A DNA stretch of 36,889 nucleotides from a virus. Location: IMG/VR virus record IMGVR_UViG_3300017782_000074, positions 1 to 36,889 of that record, one strand, 5' to 3'. The notes beneath the pieces were generated by a model. That model made no database searches and was not told the origin of the DNA. It worked only from the letters and a program-made list of their open reading frames with translations. This document shows, piece by piece, positions 8,501-16,294 of this stretch (position 1 is the first letter of the stretch; each line of letters begins with the position of its first letter). Both the position numbers and the translations under genes were made by a program.

Positions 8501-10118
8501 GAGTGCAATCAACGGTAGTGCTGATTTGCAAATTGGTTACAAGTCTGGAGATAGGTATTTACACGTTTGGTTAAGTGGTGGAGGTAACAAAATATTGGGA
8601 GCTTCATCAGCAAATTCTTTAATACGAAATCAATGGAATCATGTGGTATTTTGTAGATCAAGTGGAACCATTGCATTGCTGAGTAATGGTAATAGGCTCG
8701 ACACCGCATCAGATACTCAAACTATGAATTTCTCAGGATTAAATATTGGAAGATATTCAAGTGGTGGCTATGATCAAATTCAATATATGTCTAATGTTCG
8801 TATTGTCAAAGGGTCTTGTGAGTATGATATATCTCAAACTACATATACTCAACCATCATCCCCACTAACAGCTATTACAAATACAAAATTACTTACTTTA
8901 CAGAGTAACAGGTTTGTTGACAACTCTACTTCAGGTCATGTTTTGTCGGTTGTTAACACACCAAAAATAACGTCATTTGCACCCTTTGCACCTCGTAGAT
9001 CGTACAGTAAAGAAGTGGTAGGGGGTAGTGCGTATTTTGATGGAACTGATGACAAGCTTACAGTGGCTTATGGGGAGAGTATTGGAGCAGGTGATTTTAC
9101 TATCTCTGCATGGGTTTACAGAACATCTAGTGGAACATATCCTGTGATTTTAGATACAAGATCAAGTGATGCAGATACTAAACCAGTAATTTATACAGAT
9201 GGTTCTAGCTTATATTATTATACTGCTGGAGGTATTCGTATTACTGGTTCTAGTGCAATTAACAATAATGAATGGATTTTTGTTAGATTAGTAAAAGAAT
9301 CAAATGTTACAAAACTTTTTGTAAATGGAACGCAAGTTGGTAGTGATTATTCAGATAGTAATAACTATACGCCAACAAACGATTGGGAAATAGGTAGTAG
9401 GCATACTGATCAGCACTACTGGCCTGGATATATTTCAAACCTTCAAGTTGTTTTAACTGCTTTAGATGGAACTTCTGTGCCAACAGCACCTTTTACATCT
9501 GATGCAAACACAAGATTACTTCTAAACTCTACTGATGGTGCTGTGATAGACAACACAGGAAAAAATAATCTTGAGACAGTTAATGATGCAAAAGTATTTC
9601 CTTATACTAAAAAATTTGGTAACGGATCTATGTACTTTGATGGTACTGGTGATAAAATGATTCTCCCTCATTCTGAATTACAACAACTTAATACTGGGCA
9701 ATTCACAGTAGAATTATTTGTATATTTTACTGCTACTGACGCCAGACAAGGATTTTTTGGGAATGATGGGGGTTGGTATTTTCAAATTTATGACGGTGAA
9801 TTAGAATTTGCTCTAGGTGTTAGTGCGATTATAGAAAGAACATTTTCACATAGTCTTAATCAGTGGTATCACTTAGCTGCTACTAGGGATTCGTCAAATG
9901 ATGTTCGTTTGTTCATTGATGGCACTCAACAAGGAGCAGTTGTAAATAGTACTGCTAACTTGCGTCATAATTCTAATGTATTTCATATTGGAAATATCGG
10001 TCCAAATACTACTAGACCTTTTAAAGGGGGGTATATGGATGAGATTAGAATAACCAAAGGTGTTGCTAGATACATTTCAGACTTTACCGCCCCAACTAGA
10101 GCGTTTAAAAATAGGTGA
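5514..10118 (+). CDS. Giant adhesin with seven LamG/concanavalin A-like domains
   Basis: A 1534-residue protein and the largest gene here. Residues 1-45 form an anchor (SASGIWTLDQQNQNQKRGTWP) shared with the glycine-rich fibre. Seven LamG-like domains follow, with strand pairs of the type (Y/F)DG and TVEFW near residues 96, 310, 483, 696, 953, 1173 and 1373. Each domain ends in a W-hydrophobic-H or W-x-F element, then RLFVNG-like and GYI-N-L strands. Linkers repeat a pattern like TKLLTCQSNSFVDKS ending in FSPF. LamG folds bind carbohydrates or proteins, often with Ca2+, so this is probably a receptor-binding or glycan-binding tail protein. No hydrolase signature is obvious. The start overlaps the previous stop by one base. 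An internal DEDIPF is coincidental. Confidence 0.8.
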   Translation: MSMRKKYSGSVVRANPVVPTEDSASGIWTLDQQNQNQKRGTWPFVGDPNFKDTVLLLHGDTSQTPSSESQSADNQEVRLIGDAKATNWNPFNLPEGYWSVAFDGSSHIDGTLSSAIGTGDMTVEFWFNPTSFYNYIAMFAISAGSNRGAGFNIGTESTNSGQLKFVDTGLGSNLTVNSQLELGVWKHIACTRSGTTVRLFVNGTEVGSYTDGQNWTGTSFAVGGRSDDGTEECTGYIANLNLVIGTAKYTTSFSKPTFPITAHVNTKLLTCQSNSFVDKSVDSRSISLDGTPRVETFSPFSYTPIAVENNYGSYYFDGSTTQVAYPSNVNEFTFGTGDFHYEFWLYPTGGSGAQRTLIGRDSTGDANINYIYLTTGNHFNWYLTGSINLGSSTLIHLYSWYHLVVSRKDGTLRLFVNGEQKASAANTTSMIDPVHTTIGSGDTDGTQHPFTGYIYNVIVKSKGVDSVTVPTKPTELTLTEGENSVYFDGSGDYLKLTNTNFTDFDFGTGPFLIEGWIYYTTLGTTILGQTGWGNVFQRNITSNVFQFYQAASAGDSGAYWITGTTTLQTYKWYHFALQRDNSGNLDLWVNGSRDATNTTYASTEMKFHSGKGDITVAYWNGGVSAGVNYISNLRIKNSAVYTSGATITVPTAPSPATTGVLLACASRYIEDRSPANHDIAAYGNAVVSGFNPFNEGYWSVHLDSTSDKIQVATASALPSGTAARTIEFWAKVSGAPDSTQYFFGYGNNSAGGNFSWARNGSGKFAFFGYNGYDWDTTVDVPLTKWFHVSLTYNGSQIKFYLDGSLSHTQSYSGSTASVSNLYINQEASGSGFAFANLKISNFIMYSSVVRTGDFTAPTVPETDTTNVVLLVAQSSRPIDNSSNSNTVTLTGATIDEDIPFTLPSRQTKLLAVHNNQDVNNNSFQDSSLLKNFITRTGNVAQGTFSPFSAEEGYWSYYSDGDDAFTVAASSEHTLDADFTVEFFVYPIETFGHHIYLSAINGSADLQIGYKSGDRYLHVWLSGGGNKILGASSANSLIRNQWNHVVFCRSSGTIALLSNGNRLDTASDTQTMNFSGLNIGRYSSGGYDQIQYMSNVRIVKGSCEYDISQTTYTQPSSPLTAITNTKLLTLQSNRFVDNSTSGHVLSVVNTPKITSFAPFAPRRSYSKEVVGGSAYFDGTDDKLTVAYGESIGAGDFTISAWVYRTSSGTYPVILDTRSSDADTKPVIYTDGSSLYYYTAGGIRITGSSAINNNEWIFVRLVKESNVTKLFVNGTQVGSDYSDSNNYTPTNDWEIGSRHTDQHYWPGYISNLQVVLTALDGTSVPTAPFTSDANTRLLLNSTDGAVIDNTGKNNLETVNDAKVFPYTKKFGNGSMYFDGTGDKMILPHSELQQLNTGQFTVELFVYFTATDARQGFFGNDGGWYFQIYDGELEFALGVSAIIERTFSHSLNQWYHLAATRDSSNDVRLFIDGTQQGAVVNSTANLRHNSNVFHIGNIGPNTTRPFKGGYMDEIRITKGVARYISDFTAPTRAFKNR

Positions 10119-10128
10119 TGAATGAACA

Positions 10129-10644
10129 ATGGACCCAGTAACGATACTTTCAGCGGCCTCTTTGGCCTTCAATGGTGTCAAAAAAGCCATTCAGGTTGGA
10201 AGAGATATGGAAGATGTTTTCAAACAATTATCTGTTTGGAGTGGTCATGTTTCTGATTTACAAGAATGGATGGGTCAGGAAAGAAAGTTTAAAAAACCTA
10301 CTCTATGGCAAAAACTAACGTGGGACAAAAGCGAAACCGCAGAGGCATTTGATGAACTTATTGCAAAAAAGAAAATTAAAGAGATGGAAGATGCAATCCG
10401 CCATGAATTTACCTGGGGAAAATTGCACCACTTGGGCATGGATGGGCCTTATGGCTACAAAGCCCTTATCAAGATCCGTAGAGAGATTAGAGAAAAACGC
10501 AAAAAAGAAGTATACAATCAGATGCGAAGAAGGAAGGCTTTCATTTATAACACAAAAATGGGAGTGGCAATTGGAACCCTTGTACTAATATTAATATGGA
10601 TAAGTCATTTTTTATGGACAGCTATTATGGAAGCAAGTAAATGA
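10129..10644 (+). CDS. Membrane-anchored protein of the lysis cassette, function unknown
   Basis: A 171-residue protein. An N-terminal mildly hydrophobic helix (VTILSAASLAFNGVKKAI) is followed by a highly charged helical middle (REIREKRKKEVYNQMRRR) and one strong transmembrane segment near residues 144-165 (MGVAIGTLVLILIWISHFLW). Similar proteins with this MDPVT start occur in marine myoviruses and podoviruses. The next gene starts inside its stop (ATGA), and the holin and endolysin follow. The positively charged segment before the membrane helix suggests the bulk is cytoplasmic. A lysis accessory role is inferred from position only. Confidence 0.55.
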   Translation: MDPVTILSAASLAFNGVKKAIQVGRDMEDVFKQLSVWSGHVSDLQEWMGQERKFKKPTLWQKLTWDKSETAEAFDELIAKKKIKEMEDAIRHEFTWGKLHHLGMDGPYGYKALIKIRREIREKRKKEVYNQMRRRKAFIYNTKMGVAIGTLVLILIWISHFLWTAIMEASK

Positions 10645-10847
10645 TTAGCATAGCTTTTTGGGTAGCTACTTTAGTCCCAAATGTAGGCCAGTACTATTGT
10701 AAGTTACAATGGGTAGAAAGAGAGTTGTGTTATTACTGGTGTGCTAATACTAGAAGAGGATTTAACTGGTTTGAATCAAAAACGGTAAACGGTTGTAAAT
10801 TAAATAAATTGTTTTATAAAGTAGAAAAGGAAAAATCTAGTGCTTAA
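10641..10847 (+). CDS. Small Cys-rich, possibly exported lysis-cassette protein
   Basis: A 68-residue protein. Residues 1-16 are hydrophobic (ISIAFWVATLVPNVG), and four Cys follow at positions 20, 30, 34 and 52 in an aromatic context (YYCKLQW, CYYWCANTRRGF). The C-terminus is Lys-rich. The arrangement suggests a short signal or membrane segment and a periplasmic, disulfide-bonded domain. There is no clear lipobox. It is coupled on both sides: its ATG lies in the previous stop (ATGA), and the holin GTG begins 8 bases before its end. Could be a spanin-like accessory factor, but this is a guess. Confidence 0.5.
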   Translation: MISIAFWVATLVPNVGQYYCKLQWVERELCYYWCANTRRGFNWFESKTVNGCKLNKLFYKVEKEKSSA

Positions 10848-11277
10848 TTTAATATCAGGGTTATTACCAATAGGCGAAAAGCTTGTAGACAAGCTGATCC
10901 CCGATCCACAGGCAAAACAGAAAGCTCTTCAACAGCTAAAAAAAATGGAACAAGACGGGAGTCTTAAACGCATGGAAGCTGAGTTTGCTGATAAAGATAG
11001 CGCAAGACAACGTGAGATGGCTATCTCTACCAGCGAACATAGTCCCTGGTTAAATAAAATTATTACCAGTTTACTCGCCCTTGGGATTGTAGGACTTGCT
11101 TTTTCTTTATTTGCTGTCATTTTATTTCTTGAGGTGACTCCTGCAAATAAAGATATTTTAATTTTCTTGTTAGGTAATTTGACCACGTTAGTCGGGTTGG
11201 TCTGTTCTTATTATTTTGGGAGTTCGGTAGGTAGTAAAGATAAAACTGAAGAAATAAAGGGGTTAATGAAAAAATGA
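10840..11277 (+). CDS. Holin, gene-transfer-agent 3TM type
   Basis: A 145-residue protein. The N-terminal half is cytoplasmic and charged (LPIGEKLVDKLIPDPQAKQK, then KKMEQDGSLKRME). Two strong membrane segments follow at about residues 70-95 (IITSLLALGIVGLAFSLFAV) and 102-122 (ILIFLLGNLTTLVGLVCSYY), and then the family ending YYFGSSVGSKDKTEEIKGL. This matches the holin family found in gene transfer agents and phages, which permeabilises the inner membrane so the endolysin can reach the wall. It starts with GTG, preceded by an A/G-rich site, and its stop overlaps the endolysin ATG (ATGA). Confidence 0.75.
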   Translation: MLNLISGLLPIGEKLVDKLIPDPQAKQKALQQLKKMEQDGSLKRMEAEFADKDSARQREMAISTSEHSPWLNKIITSLLALGIVGLAFSLFAVILFLEVTPANKDILIFLLGNLTTLVGLVCSYYFGSSVGSKDKTEEIKGLMKK

Positions 11278-11657
11278 TGGATTGGAATATGAGCACTTAT
11301 TTTACTCAATATGAGTTTAAATGTTCGCATACTGGACAATGTGACATGAACCCAGATTTTATAAGTAAATTAAACGAGCTCCGTACAGCTTATGGTAAGC
11401 CTATGAAGATAACCTCTGGTTACAGAAGTACAAGTCATCCAATAGAGCGGAAAAAACAAACTCCTGGAGCACACACTACAGGTCAAGCTGCTGATATAGC
11501 AGTATCAAGAGAAGATGCTTTTCACTTGTTATCTCTTGCACTATCAAAAGGTTTTACAGGGATAGGAATACAACAAAAGGGCTCAGGCCGCTTTATTCAT
11601 TTAGACACTTTAGAAAATTCGGAGGGTAGACCCAGACCTACGATCTGGTCTTATTAA
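11274..11657 (+). CDS. Endolysin, M15-family zinc peptidase
   Basis: A 127-residue protein. It carries the peptidase M15A signature: KITSGYRSTSHP at about 45-56, GAHTTGQAADIAV with zinc ligands His67 and Asp74, and the third ligand His109 in RFIHLD. The length is typical for a single-domain phage endolysin. The enzyme should cleave peptide cross-links in peptidoglycan (D-Ala-D-Ala carboxypeptidase or L-Ala-D-Glu endopeptidase type). There is no signal peptide, so release should depend on the holin, whose stop overlaps this ATG. A second ATG immediately follows and another lies at codon 6; the first is chosen for coupling. Confidence 0.85.
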   Translation: MMDWNMSTYFTQYEFKCSHTGQCDMNPDFISKLNELRTAYGKPMKITSGYRSTSHPIERKKQTPGAHTTGQAADIAVSREDAFHLLSLALSKGFTGIGIQQKGSGRFIHLDTLENSEGRPRPTIWSY

Positions 11658-11660
11658 TCA

Positions 11661-12872
11661 ATGTCATATTCTAGTTCTCCTTACTCACAAGCTCCTTACT
11701 CCGCAGAGGGTCAACCTGCTGTTGATCCTAATGTATCTGTTGATGTTACAGGAGTAAATGCTACAGGAGCAGTAGGGACACTAACTGTAACAGGAGATGC
11801 TTCTATAACTCTAACTGGTTTAGCAGGAACAGGAGCAGTAGGAACAGTTACAGTTGGAGAAGGTGTTGGTGTAACTCTAACAGGTGTAGAAAATGGTCAG
11901 ATTCGATATACCGTAACTGCGGTCACAGGAGCCTATGTTGTTGACGGTGTAAATAATCCTGCTCTTACTTTAACCAGAGGATTAACTTATTACTTTGATA
12001 TAAACGCATCAGGACATCCTTTCTTTTTACAAACTGTAGCTGCTCCTTATAATTCTGGTTATTTATATAACACAGGGGTTACGAATAACGGTACACAGTC
12101 AGGCACATTGACATTTACTGTTCCATTTAATGCTCCAGATACTTTGTATTACGTTTGCCAGTATCACTCCAACATGGGCAATCAGATTAGCATTGTTGAC
12201 CAAGTTGGTGATGTAACCGTAAACACAAGTTCGCTTCTTAATGTAACTGGAGTAAGTGGTACAGGTGCAGTTGGCGATGAAACAGTAAACTTTGGTTCAT
12301 CTATTAACTTAACTGGAGTAAATGGTACAGGAGCGGTCGGAACTGTATCTATACCAAATGTAGGTATCTCTCTAACAGGGGTCAACGGAACAGGAGCCAT
12401 TGGAGATGTAACAGTTGATGCAGGAGGTAATGTCACCGTTACTGTAACAGGGGTTACTGGAACAGGTGGTGTAGGAAGTGTTACCATTCCTAATGTAGGC
12501 TTTACTTTAACGGGAGTGGCAGGAACGGGTGCTGTAGGTACAGTAACCGCAGGAGAAGAAACAAATGTGGCAAGGCCAAGCGGTGTTCAAGCCACAGGAG
12601 CAATAGGTACAGTCACAGTTGGAGAGGGTATTGGTGTAACTCTAACGGGAGTGGCAGGAACAGGTGGTGTAGGAAGTGTGACAGTAGATATAGTTACACC
12701 TGTTAACGTAACAGGTGTAGTAGGAACAGGAGCGGTTGGAAACGTAACGATACAGTTTCAACAAGATGTTTTTGTTTCTGGAGTAGGTGCTATAGGGGCA
12801 ATTGGTAATTTAACTATTTGGGATCCTGTAAACGATGCACAAAGTGCAACATGGACAAACGTAATTAATTAG
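11661..12872 (+). CDS. Virion beta-repeat protein with inserted cupredoxin-like domain
   Basis: A 403-residue protein. After a short N-terminal anchor (MSYSSSPYSQAPYSAEG), it consists of about eleven complete copies of a unit close to LTGVNGTGAVGTVTV, spaced roughly 20-25 residues apart. The third unit begins as LTGVENG and is interrupted by a domain at about residues 78-182, after which the unit resumes as QVGDVTV. The insert has a cupredoxin look: a strand with SGHPFFLQ (His119), then TFTVPFNAPDTLYYVC and QYHSNMG, giving Cys166, His169 and Met172. These are the four ligand types of a type 1 copper site. The repeats predict a beta-solenoid or fibre shaft; the insert could bind copper or act as a surface-binding domain. 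Confidence 0.7.
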   Translation: MSYSSSPYSQAPYSAEGQPAVDPNVSVDVTGVNATGAVGTLTVTGDASITLTGLAGTGAVGTVTVGEGVGVTLTGVENGQIRYTVTAVTGAYVVDGVNNPALTLTRGLTYYFDINASGHPFFLQTVAAPYNSGYLYNTGVTNNGTQSGTLTFTVPFNAPDTLYYVCQYHSNMGNQISIVDQVGDVTVNTSSLLNVTGVSGTGAVGDETVNFGSSINLTGVNGTGAVGTVSIPNVGISLTGVNGTGAIGDVTVDAGGNVTVTVTGVTGTGGVGSVTIPNVGFTLTGVAGTGAVGTVTAGEETNVARPSGVQATGAIGTVTVGEGIGVTLTGVAGTGGVGSVTVDIVTPVNVTGVVGTGAVGNVTIQFQQDVFVSGVGAIGAIGNLTIWDPVNDAQSATWTNVIN

Positions 12873-12882
12873 AGGTTGAAAA

Positions 12883-14247
12883 ATGGCTCAGACATATGAA
12901 GATGGTTTAAAACTTAGCCTCATCACTCCAGGAACAGAATCTGGAACGTGGGGAGGTATTACAAACAATAATATAAAACAAATCGTAAAAGGTATGGGAG
13001 GATACAAATCAGTTACTGTATCTGGTACTTCTGCTACGATTAGCACTAGCGATGATGTTTCTCAAGATTTAGATTTTAGACAGTTATATCTAAACATAAC
13101 AGGATCGTCTTCTGGTGCGTTTACTTTAAATCTTCCTGCAATTCAAAAAGTATATATCGTTAAAAACGGTATAAACCATGCCATGACTGTAAAACTTACA
13201 GGAGAATCTGGTTCGGGAGTAACAATTGCACAAGGAAAAGTTGGTATTGTGTATCTTACAGGAACTAACGCTGTAGCTGCTTTTGATAGTTTTCCAGCTG
13301 CAAATCTTACAGGAACTATTCCTGTAGCTAGTGGCGGAACTGGTTTAACGTCTGTTACAAGCGGTGCTGTGTTAATTGGTAATGGAACAGGAGCTTTAAC
13401 TGTAAGAGCAGGTGGATCCACAAATGATGTTCTCACATGGAATGGTAGTACTTGGGTTTCACAGGCTCCAGCGGCAGGAAGCGGAACAGTAACTTCTGTT
13501 AGTGGTTCTGGAACAGTAGATGGAATTACTTTAAGTGGAAGTTTTACAACCTCTGGAACTCTTACTTTAGGTGGTGGAATAAGTGGAGTTGTAAAAACTA
13601 CTGGGTCTAGTACGCAGACTATAGAAAGTCCTTTACTATCTACCGCGGGATCTGGACAATATTACATGGGAAGCACTAGTTATGCGATAGGTCAGTCAGG
13701 TGGATCTGTTAGTATTTCTGCTAGTGGAATAGGGTATCAATTATCTAGTTCGTACAATTTATTTACTAGAACTTTAGTCAGTCAATCTTCTCCTGTTGAT
13801 TTAGGATTGAATAATTCAAACAATGCTTTCGGAAGTTTGTATTACACAGGAAGTTTAACGGCAGTTTCTGATCAACGAGAAAAAAATAATATTGCAGATT
13901 CAGATTTAGGTTTAAGTTTTATAAATGCATTAACACCTAGAAAATATACAAAAAAATTTGGAGCTTCTGTTTTTCAAAAATTAGATGAAAACAATATTCC
14001 TGAGTATTCTATTAAAACAGGATCAAGACCTCACTATGGTCTAGTTGCTCAAGAAGTAAAACAAGTTATGACCGATCAATCTATTTCTGATTTTGGCGGT
14101 TGGAAAATACAAGATACTACGGATGCAAATTCTACACAGTTCTTAGCTTATGAAGAATTCATATCTCCAATGATAAAAGCAATACAAGAGCTTTCTGCGA
14201 AAGTCACTACACTTGAAGCGAAAGTAAAGGAGCTAGAGTCTAAGTAA
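12883..14247 (+). CDS. Tail fibre with C-terminal S74 self-cleaving chaperone
   Basis: A 454-residue fibre. The N-terminus (TYEDGLKLSLITPGTESGTW, then GGITNNN) is a common phage fibre N-terminal domain. The middle is Gly/Ser/Thr-rich beta sequence with IPVASGGTGLTSV, a repeat typical of fibre shafts. From residue 329 the peptidase S74 intramolecular chaperone begins: SDQREKNNI supplies the Ser329/Lys334 catalytic dyad, followed by RPHYGLVAQEVKQVM, LAYEEFISPMIKAIQEL and a terminal coiled coil (LSAKVTTLEAKVKELESK). These domains trimerise, guide fibre folding and cut themselves off just before the Ser. The stop overlaps the next ATG. Confidence 0.85.
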   Translation: MAQTYEDGLKLSLITPGTESGTWGGITNNNIKQIVKGMGGYKSVTVSGTSATISTSDDVSQDLDFRQLYLNITGSSSGAFTLNLPAIQKVYIVKNGINHAMTVKLTGESGSGVTIAQGKVGIVYLTGTNAVAAFDSFPAANLTGTIPVASGGTGLTSVTSGAVLIGNGTGALTVRAGGSTNDVLTWNGSTWVSQAPAAGSGTVTSVSGSGTVDGITLSGSFTTSGTLTLGGGISGVVKTTGSSTQTIESPLLSTAGSGQYYMGSTSYAIGQSGGSVSISASGIGYQLSSSYNLFTRTLVSQSSPVDLGLNNSNNAFGSLYYTGSLTAVSDQREKNNIADSDLGLSFINALTPRKYTKKFGASVFQKLDENNIPEYSIKTGSRPHYGLVAQEVKQVMTDQSISDFGGWKIQDTTDANSTQFLAYEEFISPMIKAIQELSAKVTTLEAKVKELESK

Positions 14248-16121
14248 TGGGTTACTTTAAACTTTCTCTTAAACCAGGTATTGATAAACAGAACACCGAA
14301 TATGGTGCTGAGGGAGGATGGATTGATTGTGATAATGTTCGCTTTCGATATGCCTTACCAGAAAAGATAGGAGGTTGGACAGAGTTTCAATCAACTAGTG
14401 GCACAGCTACCTACTTAATTGGAATGGCTAGTAATTCTCATACATGGAATGGTTTAGATGGTTCACCTTATTTAGCAATAGGTACAGATAGAAAATTATA
14501 TGTAAATTATCAAAACGCATACTACGATATTACCCCATTACGATCAGAGAATAATTCTTTAAGTAATGCTTTTACAACAACATCTGGAAGCACAACTGTA
14601 ACTGTAAACGATACTGGTCATGGTGCTGTTCAAGGAGATTTTGTAACTTTATCTAGCACATCAGGTACTCCTGGTGGTATAGCAAACGCTAGTCTTCAAG
14701 GTGAATTTGAAATTCAACAAATTACAAATGTAAACGCATATATAATTCTTGCTGCAGCAACAGCTAGTTCTACAGCGACAACAGGAACAACTACTGCGGA
14801 TTATCAAATTAATGTTGGTTCTTCTGTAAATTACTCTGATTACGGTTTTGGAGTAGGAACCTGGAATGAAGACGCATGGGGAACTGCTCGTTCTGGGGGT
14901 TCTGGCGGTATTCAATTAAGTTCTAGAATATGGCAGTTTGACACTTTTGGAGAAGATTTACTTTGTCAACTACAAGACGGAAAAATATTTAAATGGGATA
15001 CATCGGTAGGAACAGGGACAAGAGCAACTTTAGTTACAAACGCTCCAACTAAAAGTGCTTTTTCAATTGTATCTACCCCTGACAGACATTTGGTTATGTT
15101 AGGAACAGAAGCAACTATTGGTTCATCAGGAACTCAGGATCCAATGTTTGTTAGATTTTCTAATCAAGAAGATATAAATACATTTGTAGAGACTGCTGAA
15201 AATACCGCAGGAGGTCAAAGACTAACTGATGGAAATAAAATTGTTACAGCGGTTCGATCTAGAAATCAAATTTTAATTTTAACGGATACATCTTTACATG
15301 GTATGCAGTTTGTAGGAACTCCATTTACTTTTGGATTCACTCAGTTAGGAGCTAACTGTGGTTGTGTTGGAGCTCATGCGGCAGCGGATGTAAACGGGTT
15401 AACTTTTTGGATGGGTACGGAAGCTTTCTTTGCATTTGATGGCACGGTGAAAAAACTACCATGTACTGTTCAAGATTATGTTTTTGATGACATTAATTTA
15501 TTTCAAAAGAATAAATTCTTTGTAGGAATAAACTCTCAGTTTAATGAGTTAACTTGGTGGTATTGTTCTGCAAACGCAGAGCAAATTGATAGAGCAGTTA
15601 CATTTAATTATTTAGAAAATGTTTGGCATATAAATTCATCTATACATAGAACGACATGGGCAGATGTTGGTACTTTTAATAAACCAATAGCTTGTGAGTT
15701 TTTCCCAGAAAATAATTCTGCATATACAGTATCAACTATAAATGGTTTGACTGCTGGAAGAACTTTGGTGTATGAACACGAAAGTGGTGTAGATGCAAAC
15801 GGTTCTGCTATGAGTTGTTTTTTACAATCAGGATATTTTGATATTGGTGATGGTGATGAAATGATGTTTATGAGAAAATTTATTCCTGACTTTAAAGATC
15901 AAGTTGGAGATATAAACGTAAATTTATTTCTACGATCTTACCCAGAAGCAGATGCAACAAACAGTAGTCTTGACCCATACGTTGTTACAACGACAACAAA
16001 TAAAATAGATACTCGAGCAAGAGGAAGACAAATATCTTTAAAGATTGAAAGTAGTTCTGCATCTTCAACATGGAGATATGGAACATTAAGAGTTGATGTA
16101 CAACCAGATGGAAAACGATGA
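14247..16121 (+). CDS. Tail nozzle / DNA-stabilisation-like protein
   Basis: A 624-residue protein. It opens with LKPGIDKQNTEYGAEGGWID and CDNVRFRYALPEKIGGW, the start typical of podovirus tail proteins of the P22 gp10 / SU10 nozzle type. The rest looks like a beta-propeller: repeated strand-Trp patterns (IWQFDTFGEDLLCQLQDGKIF, LTFWMGTEAFFAFDGTVKKL, ELTWWYCS). A beta-rich insert lies near 105-195, and a C-terminal domain contains RQISLKIESS near residues 590-610. It would form the tube below the adaptor and retain the packaged DNA. The ATG shares a base with the fibre TAA, and the small gene at 16118 overlaps its end. Confidence 0.7.
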   Translation: MGYFKLSLKPGIDKQNTEYGAEGGWIDCDNVRFRYALPEKIGGWTEFQSTSGTATYLIGMASNSHTWNGLDGSPYLAIGTDRKLYVNYQNAYYDITPLRSENNSLSNAFTTTSGSTTVTVNDTGHGAVQGDFVTLSSTSGTPGGIANASLQGEFEIQQITNVNAYIILAAATASSTATTGTTTADYQINVGSSVNYSDYGFGVGTWNEDAWGTARSGGSGGIQLSSRIWQFDTFGEDLLCQLQDGKIFKWDTSVGTGTRATLVTNAPTKSAFSIVSTPDRHLVMLGTEATIGSSGTQDPMFVRFSNQEDINTFVETAENTAGGQRLTDGNKIVTAVRSRNQILILTDTSLHGMQFVGTPFTFGFTQLGANCGCVGAHAAADVNGLTFWMGTEAFFAFDGTVKKLPCTVQDYVFDDINLFQKNKFFVGINSQFNELTWWYCSANAEQIDRAVTFNYLENVWHINSSIHRTTWADVGTFNKPIACEFFPENNSAYTVSTINGLTAGRTLVYEHESGVDANGSAMSCFLQSGYFDIGDGDEMMFMRKFIPDFKDQVGDINVNLFLRSYPEADATNSSLDPYVVTTTTNKIDTRARGRQISLKIESSSASSTWRYGTLRVDVQPDGKR

Positions 16122-16294
16122 GTAAAATTGTAAATGTTAGATTACCAAATGCTGTTGGAGGAGATTATAGCCCTCAACAATTTGATCAGCTTGTTCGTTC
16201 TTTAGAACAAATTGTTTTACAACTTAACTCTTCTTACACTCCTACTGTCACAGAAAACAGAGATCAAGCACAAACTTGGTTTTTAGGGGGATAA
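16118..16294 (+). CDS. Short conserved phage protein of 58 residues
   Basis: Translation from ATG 16118, which overlaps the previous TGA (ATGA), gives 58 residues ending at TAA 16292-16294, directly followed by the next ATG. The sequence begins MSKIVNVRLPNAVGGDYSPQ and continues with a helix FDQLVRSLEQIVLQLN and a C-terminal QAQTWFLGG. Small proteins with this GGDYSP...FDQLVRSLEQ pattern recur beside nozzle genes in podoviruses, which together with the perfect packing supports a real gene. It is probably a small structural or assembly factor; function unknown. Confidence 0.7.
   Translation: MSKIVNVRLPNAVGGDYSPQQFDQLVRSLEQIVLQLNSSYTPTVTENRDQAQTWFLGG

Noticed and set aside
3199-14247. Diversity-generating retroelement acting on the adhesins
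   Set aside because: No reverse transcriptase and no template/variable repeat pair was seen in the window.
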